Source of the DNA: Icerya purchasi
Taxonomy: Eukaryota; Arthropoda; Insecta; Hemiptera; Monophlebidae
DNA: 64,000 bases
Direction of reading: 5' to 3'
NCBI GenBank assembly: GCA_039619475.1
Contig: CM077115.1
Span: forward strand, 551,636,826-551,700,825
This document shows positions 56,890 through 64,000 of this stretch, piece by piece. Both the position numbers and the translations under genes were made by a program. The notes under the pieces are model-generated. The model saw nothing but the letters and a program-made list of their open reading frames with translations. It was not told where the DNA came from and ran no database searches. How positions within the stretch are numbered: position 1 is the stretch's first letter; every line of letters begins with the position of its first letter.

Positions 56890-57869
56890 TCTTCTTCTTG
56901 CTCTCATTCGTATCCCTAAAACACACATTTTTTTTTTCAAAGTACTTTCACTTACCACCTCTCAAAACATGACTTATTCAATTTTTCTTTCATTCTCTGT
57001 ATTTTTTCATCCTCACTAGCGTCATTTTTAATTTACTCTTTTCGACATACTTTTTCTAATGCACATTCTAGCATTAAATGGAAAAAAAAAACAACATATA
57101 TGTTCTTTGCCTCAAATATATATATTTCAACTTACTGGAAACAAATTTCGAAAAATACAATTGTCGTTCAGCCGATTCATCCCACGCGACAAACATCAAA
57201 CCGTTGTCGCTTCTAGCGCCGACGGTTCCGCGGCAACCGCGGTAAATATCAAAATCCAAAACAATACCTTCGATATATTCCTCCCTATCCACGCCGACAG
57301 TACCCTTATCTGAAAAATTAAAAACCAAAAAGAAAATATCTCCGCTGACTAATTTCATTTACCCAACAGAGGGACAATACACCCGTATGTTCCGACAAAC
57401 AGCACTCGTGGGGCTACTTTCTGTCATTAAAAGATCTAGTTGGTGGGCCATATGTATCGTAATAGCAGACAATTGGCAGAGATCGAGTTGCGATATTCCT
57501 AAAGTCGAAAAGCAGTGTCGGAATGCTATTCGAAAATGGAGGCAGCATTAAAATAATAGGCTCGAAAATAATCACGGGTCGACGTTTAAAAAATCCATCC
57601 AATAAACTAGTCATGTCAAATGTCTCACCCCCCAGTGAACCCAGTGAACGAGCTTATCTCACCTCGTGTCAATATTTCCACTGAAATTAATCACTCCCGT
57701 AGTTATAACTAAATATGGGCATTAAATTCGAACATATTGTCAGCTAACACGGACAAGTTTACAACGAGCAGGCCAATTTCTCTGACTGAGAGTCCTTTTT
57801 ACTAACCCTCAACGAATACAACATCCCTGCACTTAGTCGACCACTCATGCCAGAGCTATACACAAACAG
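56890..57869. other. Unassigned, may include 5' part of the next LINE
   Basis: An 84-codon frame at 57059-57313 has no domain I can name. The DNA becomes less AT-rich from about 57150, as in the following family B copy. Confidence 0.35.
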
Positions 57870-59770
57870 AAAAGGGAAACCTAGTCATACAACTATGTGT
57901 TACCTACTCCCCCTCTGCAGCGTTTAGTTAATCGACAGAACAATGGAAGTCAATCAAAATGCGAAACGGCTTCGCCCAGCAGGCAGTACCAGATTCTTTG
58001 CCCGACGACACCACACTATCAGCCACATCCCGGGCCAGTAACAAAAAAGATCAATACCCCGCTATCAGAGGACGATAGCAGCCACACGACATTGCTGGAA
58101 CAAATAGGTAGCCCATAAATCCAGTCAGAGCGCAAAATTATCTCGATACCACAGTCAGAAAGAAAAGACGTTTACACAGCAACGGTTACAACGGAAACTT
58201 GACTTCAAACCCCCGCCAAAGAACGTCACTGCGTCAGCTGACAGGAAGCCAAAACACGGGGAAAAAATCACAAATACCGGCAAAACAGTCGATAAAGTTA
58301 AGCCGATGTTTGATCAATGCAACATCATCAGTGTAGCTTTGAGGGATTCAAAAACCTCATGAGAAGCATAGCCTCCAGATCTGACTGCATACAAATATAG
58401 CTTATGCACATAATGTTTTACATGGGACGCAGACGGACTGATTCGCTTGATTGCAGCAATCAAAACGTGTCTGAAAAACACAAGTTTAAAAAACAGACGT
58501 ACTCGTATATTGAAAAGCCTAAGCTAGAAAGCAACACGCCAGAAACAAGCTCTACCCACTAGCACACGAACATTAAGAATATCAAAGCTCGACTAACACA
58601 GACAGCCACCGGCTTCACAAGATAACTCAGAAAGAACCAGTATGACCAGCAACAATGTAATCACGCAGTGGAACTGCTGAGGTTTTATCAACCCCGAAGC
58701 CGAATTGGAACCACCTATTAGTCACATATTCCCATCCCGTAGCCTGCCTGCAGGAGACACACTTAAAGCCTCAAGCTAAGAATAAAAAATACTACAGCCT
58801 ATTCCGATATAACAATACTGGAGGCGAACTGACAGCTCCGAGATCTCCACGATTTGCATTTCACCGAGCCGACTAGGCGGCACGCATGACCGAAATTAAA
58901 ATACCAGCTCCTACCGAGTCCCTACCGGACAAATTGGGCGTGTTTCTCAATGCCATACTCCACACCGGTGGCGCACCGATACCCACACGTTCCAAAATTC
59001 CCAAGCTAAAAGAGTACCATGGTATGGTGCAAAAAGAGATCCATAAAAAAACAAAATCGTCTCGATCGCTATCTGACCTAATACTCCTATTTATCTCATC
59101 TATCTCCGCGTCAACGTCAAATAGGACCACGTAGAATTCTCAAAAATCAACTCCACGAACACCTCTAAACTCCGAACTGTCTTTCCTATGGGTGCCGGCA
59201 CACGTTGCGGTTCCAGGTAACGCGCCTGTAGCAGCTCAGACAACGATGCTTTCCCCAATGCCATGTGTAACCCTGCGCCCCCCTACATTAGCCCACTTGT
59301 ACATGTACCGAACCGGAAAGGAATGAGAACAGGACGAAAGATCTTCAAAGATGTTGTTCCTCCGAAGCATAAAATCAACCATCAAACCCTGGTGGCCCAC
59401 AGGCGGAGTTTCCTGCAGAGACTTTTCTATCGTGAATAATCTCTGAATAGGCCACACAGTCCTCTCGCACAGTTACATCCTTACGAAATGTCTGGCCTTT
59501 CTGCAGCCGAATTCATCCCTCACGTGTAATTCTCGAATGCGCTCCTCCTTTGCGTCACCACAATCGATGTACATTACCACACAACTTCCATTACCAAAAT
59601 ACTATCAAGTGCACTTTTTTTTTTTTTTGAGCGTCTCTCACGGCTGTAGCCGTATTAGCTTTCGCGCTCAGTATCGGTTTGTATTACCCCGTATGATCCT
59701 CTTAAGTAGGCTTCATGTGATGTAATAGGCTTAGCAGTTAAATACAGCGCACGCATCCCGTTTATTTATT
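57870..59770 (+). mobile_element. Family B LINE, old copy with the RT core deleted
   Basis: ORF1-like sequence comes first (QSKCETASPSRQYQI and SEDDSSHTTLLEQIGSP at 57950-58115). ORF2 starts at 58642 with MTSNNVITQWNC, a stop where Arg is expected, then GF; ACLQETHL-like sequence follows near 58745. These are the endonuclease N-terminus. Positions 58886-59134 read TEIKIPAPTESLPDKLGVFL and IPKLKEYHGMVQKE, the endonuclease-RT linker. The next recognisable DNA, from 59160, is the RNase H end (LSFLWVPAHV-equivalent, the rest in changing frames), so the whole RT core is missing. The 3' end near 59700-59760 matches the untranslated region of the copies at 10139 and 41353. Confidence 0.78.
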
Positions 59771-60079
59771 TTTTAGAAAAAATTAGAATATGAAAGTATT
59801 TTTCAAAAAATTCGGAAGCAGTTTCTTAAAAAAGCAACGGGAACAAATATTTGTTTGTTTAAAATTACTATTGTTTAAAAGTTTATGTTCAAAATGATGG
59901 TTATTGCGTAAAATTATTATTATTTATGATTTCCGTAACGCGTTAATTTTTAATAATTTAACGGAATCACGCTGCCGCTTTTTATTTAATAATAATCGTA
60001 AAAATCGAAGAATTACAAAGATAATGCTTTAATAAAGAATCGTTTACCATTCCGTTTGTTGATTACAGGTAAATAACAA
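59771..60079. other. Nothing recognised
   Basis: AT-rich sequence. Confidence 0.4.
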
Positions 60080-60150
60080 ATTCACGTATAAAATGATTGC
60101 TTACCTAGAAACGTTTTCAGTTGTAATATTCATCATCAGCTAAAAACACA
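60080..60150 (-). mobile_element. Penelope-like terminal-repeat remnant
   Basis: CCTAGAAACGTTTTCAGTTG then CATCATCAGCTAAAA (60103-60145) is the inverse form of the box in the element at 56603, with a longer spacer between TGATGATG and GAAAACG. Confidence 0.55.
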
Positions 60151-61437
60151 ACTCAATATGTATATGCGATCAGAAACAAATTCTAAATCGTGTGATCTGT
60201 TTCTATGGAAAAAAAGTGTTTTAAAAAAAAACAACACGATTGACGCGTGGGTAAAACGCAAAATGTGTGAGCCTGACTTTCAAAATAACTTATTTTATAA
60301 ATGAAGCATAAATGTCAGCAGAGGATCCATCAAATAAAAGTGAATTTTTAATATTTTCCAAATTAGGTGACTAAAAGAAAAAAAGTAAATAATTGTACAA
60401 CCTGTTTGTTATTTGCATTTTTATAGATTTCGTTATGAACGTAATATTTTTTCTAATAATTCTTCTTCCGTATGTAAACACTTAACTAGAACTGTAAAAA
60501 ACAGCTAGAAGCCATTCCCGAGCTGATGCACTAGATTTAAAAAAAAAAACAAAAAACGAAACACACGCACACATACATATACGATTGAAAAAATTAAAAA
60601 TAAAGAAAGTAATTCACAAATATCCATATGTGTAACAACACGAATATTCTCAGACAAATTAGGCAGAACGTCGTATCTATAAAGAATTAATTTTGGAAAA
60701 CCGATAAAAACAACTCGCTTAATTAATGGGCAAATGCGCGTAAGATATCCTGCTTGTACGAATTAAGAACTATACACACATTATTCGTTCTTCCGGTAGA
60801 ATAATAGTTAGTAAGAAGAAGGAAAAAATTACGAGAAACAAAAGTTCGTTCGAAAATTATACAAATCATTTATGACAGTAAGGAGTTGGTAGATTAGTCG
60901 GCAACGTAATTAATTACTAATGCGGTATGATGTGACCGCTGATGATGCACGTGTATTCTGTTTAAAATTGAAAAGATTTATTAGGTAAGTAAACAGAATC
61001 TAGACGGAGTCGCCAGGCCAACCGACTTAATTTTGTACTCTATCGTTGTCAATTTGAAAAGCCGGAGCGCCAATAACACGGATAAATAAGGAAAACAATT
61101 TCCACGCGCTTTTGGAAAATTGTGCTCGTCAAAAGGACAATCTACCGTTAAATTTTTAACAGCCGCAAACGTGTTGTTATTTTACCTGTGACCGGGTGGT
61201 AATTAATGCTGTTTAAAAAAAAAAAAAAAAGCAAAAAACAAACCATTCGCCGGATAGACAAGAATGATCAGTTTTTTCCTGTAGCTGTAACTTCTATACT
61301 GATTTCCTAATCTTGTTCCCTACATTTGCAACCTCTTTATATTCATTTTACTCAACTTGGATACTCGGTGGATCTGATAAAACGGTTTCGTTCCTTTCTC
61401 ATTTTTGTTTTTTACCTCAATTCCGAAAAAGTTTAGG
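60151..61437. other. AT-rich gene-free stretch
   Basis: Nothing recognised; A-runs at about 60537-60549 and 61216-61230. Confidence 0.45.
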
Positions 61438-61704
61438 TAAAAAAATAAATCCCATACCCTTAATAAGGCATCATGTAGTAGTATCGCTAAGCTTTCCATA
61501 ATAGTACTAAACTTAATGGATCTGAAAAGAGAATATTGGAACCAGTTCCTTTCTCATCAGATAATTCTCCGGTATAACCAACAGTCAATTTCAGATTAAG
61601 TATATACCTGAGAGCGACTTGGATCCGAAACGAAGCAACTCCCGAAAGTGATACCTCTGATTTGATAACCAAGCGCCTTACCTACTAGGCTACCGAGCTA
61701 GGGT
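61438..61704 (-). mobile_element. tRNA-derived SINE copy 3, best head
   Basis: On the minus strand it begins AGCTCGGTAGCCTAGTAGGT then AAGGCGCTTGG (A box), followed by TTTCGGATCCAAGTCGCTCT (degenerate B box region), CTGAAATTGACTGTTGGTTA, CAGATCCATTAAG and ATTATGGAAAGC, and ends TGGGATTTATTTTTTT. The order is the same as in the copies at 26352 and 42622. The A box lies in the first 35 bases, as expected for an internal Pol III promoter. Confidence 0.75.
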
Positions 61705-62393
61705 CGTTTATTTGTTTTTAATTAAATATAGAGTTACAATAATGTTAAATATAGGAACCGTCCGATTAAACTTTTAGCTATAATATCCCATTTGACAATC
61801 TTATTTTTATACTATTACAGAATTAGTAATAAATTTAATACACGGCGGTATACGTAATTTCCTTAGCAGCGAGTAAACTTAAATCATCGATGAAGGTTCG
61901 TAATTAATTCTGTAACACGTAAACTGTTGAATACTTAATTTTTACGGTTACATCCTTTTAATGACCCCATCCACCACACACACATAGCCGGGGTTTTATC
62001 TTTGAAGTCACATATTTTACAAATAATTTTAAATTTGTATAAATATACTTTAAAAATTCCATGACCGAACACATAAAGTGTACACGTTAAAGATATTTGG
62101 TACAATATAGTTATTATTTAACCCATCCACAATGTTTGGCAAATGTTTTTTTTTTTTGTTTTTTTTTTTTTTTTAGGCCACCATGAGACTATTCATTTCT
62201 ATAATATTCGTTTGATATTGAACTGTTTTAATCGTTTGATTTTCAACGATGCCAAAAGGGCTGTCTCTGTACATTACATTATTGAAGTGATACTTAACAT
62301 CGAATTTATTTTTAATTCTAAATATGTTTACATGTTTTTGTACCTCTTAATCGATTATGCATGCAGTATTTCACTTTGTAATAGTTGATGATT
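61705..62393. other. Gene-free stretch
   Basis: Nothing recognised; T-run at about 62143-62175. Confidence 0.4.
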
Positions 62394-62402
62394 TTATACA
62401 TT

Positions 62403-62580
62403 ATAATAAAAACCAACTTTAATAACAAAAGCAAATATAACAGTAAAAAAAAAATTTATAACAATAAATTAAATAAATACCTTAATTGGTAACGTTTTTG
62501 GGTATAACCCATCATCAGCTAAAACCAACTTAATCAAAACACAAAACATTTCATTCTTATATTATTAAAGTTGGTTTTCA
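62403..62580 (-). mobile_element. Penelope-like terminal repeat with 9-bp target duplication
   Basis: TTATACATT flanks the unit at 62394-62402 and 62581-62589. On the minus strand the unit holds GCTGATGATGGGTTATACCC then AAAAACGTTACC (62519-62488) and ends in GTTATTAAAGTTGGTTTTTA. A short inverted piece of that end lies at 62562-62578, so the unit has small inverted ends. Over its length it resembles one arm of the element at 56603. Confidence 0.68.
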
Positions 62581-62589
62581 TTATACATT

Positions 62590-64000
62590 TGATTTGATAC
62601 ATTGTAATAAGTTAAATTGCTTTGATTCTTTGAAAACCTTTAAGCGTACTTTATGATCTCTCGATAGTTTAATATAATAGGTTTTTTTCACGCATTATTT
62701 ATTCCCCAGCTATATTGATTACTTCTTATTAACAATGCCTAATCGTATTTACCACCGACTCTTTTCCCTTGTAAGTGTTTCTAAGTAAAGGCGAGCTCAA
62801 AAAAGGAAGCGCTTTTGTTTGTTTGTCTGACAACGTTAACTTTTGATTACTGTAACGACGTTATTTAAATCGTTGCTTGCTTCTTTTTTTTTTTTATTAT
62901 TATTTTTTTGATACTTTTTTTTTTTGAATATCAGAACTAAAGCGTGTTCACGTTACCTACTTGATGCCGAAAGTCGATTGTTGAATTGTTCGTTGCATGG
63001 ATAATGAAACTAGGCGCATATAAACAGGGTGAACGACGACGGAGAGAACAAGATGAAGAGTAATTACGGAGGAGAAAGCGAGAATTGCGCCCCTCAAAGT
63101 ATTGCACGTGGAATAAAAATTTCGCTAACGTCGTGCCAACAGTGTTTAAATTACAAGGAGGACTAAGGTAAAAAAAAAGAAAAAGAAAAAACTGCAGTCG
63201 TTTTTTTGTTTTTTTTTTATTTAGTTTTATTTATTTTATTTTTTATCATTTTTTTTTTTTTTTTGTTCCCTCTAAAGAGAGACCTCTTCCTTTGTTAGAA
63301 TAAGTATTTTTTTCTACCTATTTCTCCGAGTAAACCGCTACCAGAATTTAGCAGGAAGACGTTTTACTTTGAACCGCCTGCTTTTCTTTATACTGTAAGA
63401 GCAGCAAAGGGAAAAAGATGAAAATTTAAAATTGCCTTCTTCGTACTCATATTGGATTTCGATAGAATTAAATAAAAAGACTTTCTTCTCGTTCCATCCA
63501 TAATTACAAAGGCCTGACTTGCGAAGTGGTCCGTTAATTTTCCGTGAGGTCGCTTCTTTTTGTAAATACGCGAACACATTAATAAGTCCCCGGTCGAACG
63601 GGATTTAAGCGGAATAACGAATGCGGTGGAAACGAGAAAATGTGGAGCATTCAGCGCGTACATAGTGAAAAGAGTTAAGATTAAAAGAGAGAAGTAGGCT
63701 ATTAGGGATATGATATTAGAAGAAAATGTTGGTTACATTAAAAACGAAAGGATAAAAAAGCTCGATCTGAAGGAGAATTACCATAGGGGGACCATTTAAA
63801 TGGCAACAAGGAATTAGAAAGTCCGGCGGGACACCTGGTCATAGCGAAAGACCGGAAGTAACGATTAATAATCTATCGAGTACCAAACTAAATCGAATAT
63901 CTAATCAGCTTTTCTTGGATCGCCGCCAGTTTTTACTTTAATTCCGCTGGTGTCAATTGTTGCTCGGGTGAGTGTTAGACTGCAGTCCGAAACGATCTAT
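62590..64000. other. Unassigned stretch to the window end
   Basis: T-rich runs around 62880-62930 and 63200-63265. Two overlapping minus-strand frames at 63338-63663 show no domain. Confidence 0.4.

Overview
This window looks like AT-rich, intron- or intergenic-type DNA of an arthropod, most likely an insect. I base that on the dense mixture of I/R1-type, Jockey-type and RTE-like non-LTR retrotransposon remnants, tRNA-derived SINEs, a Helitron, Penelope-like terminal repeats and a hAT-type MITE. I found no convincing host protein gene, no rRNA gene and no functional tRNA gene. Nearly all recognisable coding sequence is decayed transposon sequence, broken by stops, frameshifts, 5' truncation and nested insertions. 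I cannot name the species.

Layout. Positions 0.9-9 kb hold two oppositely oriented copies of a short Helentron/MITE-like element next to TA microsatellites, with fragments of three LINE families between them. At 9.2-10.2 kb is a well-preserved 3' end of an RNase H-bearing LINE (family B), followed by Penelope-like motifs. At 13.8-17.8 kb a family A LINE with a 394-codon open frame abuts an inverted RTE-like LINE. Positions 18.2-23.2 kb are a complete 4,989-bp Helitron with both termini. It holds a 333-bp higher-order satellite array, a broken HUH replication protein and a Ulp1-like protease remnant. At 23.5-29.9 kb are two RTE-like LINEs with nested insertions (LINE tail, opposite-strand LINE, SINEs). 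Positions 30-36 kb are mostly unassigned. At 36-46.8 kb are more LINE pieces, including a Jockey reverse transcriptase split by a 731-bp insertion. At 47-62.6 kb are foldback elements with target-site duplications, a hAT MITE, a 91-bp minisatellite and a family B LINE whose reverse transcriptase core has been deleted.

Names used here: family A is a LINE with RNase H, a CCHC end and a 3' end resembling GGCCAATGTC...GACGAACCC followed by poly(A) (eight copies). Family B is an I-group LINE with RNase H (three copies). Family C is RTE-like, of the type often annotated as craniofacial development protein 2-like (five fragments). Family D is Jockey-like (two). Families E, F, G and H are single fragments.

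The parts most worth following up are the satellite-bearing Helitron with its protease-like gene, and the set of foldback elements that share a CTGATGATGG...CCGAAA-type motif and look like Penelope-like terminal repeats. Element borders are my reading of the sequence by eye, without alignment software; borders without a target-site duplication are accurate only to about 10-30 bases.
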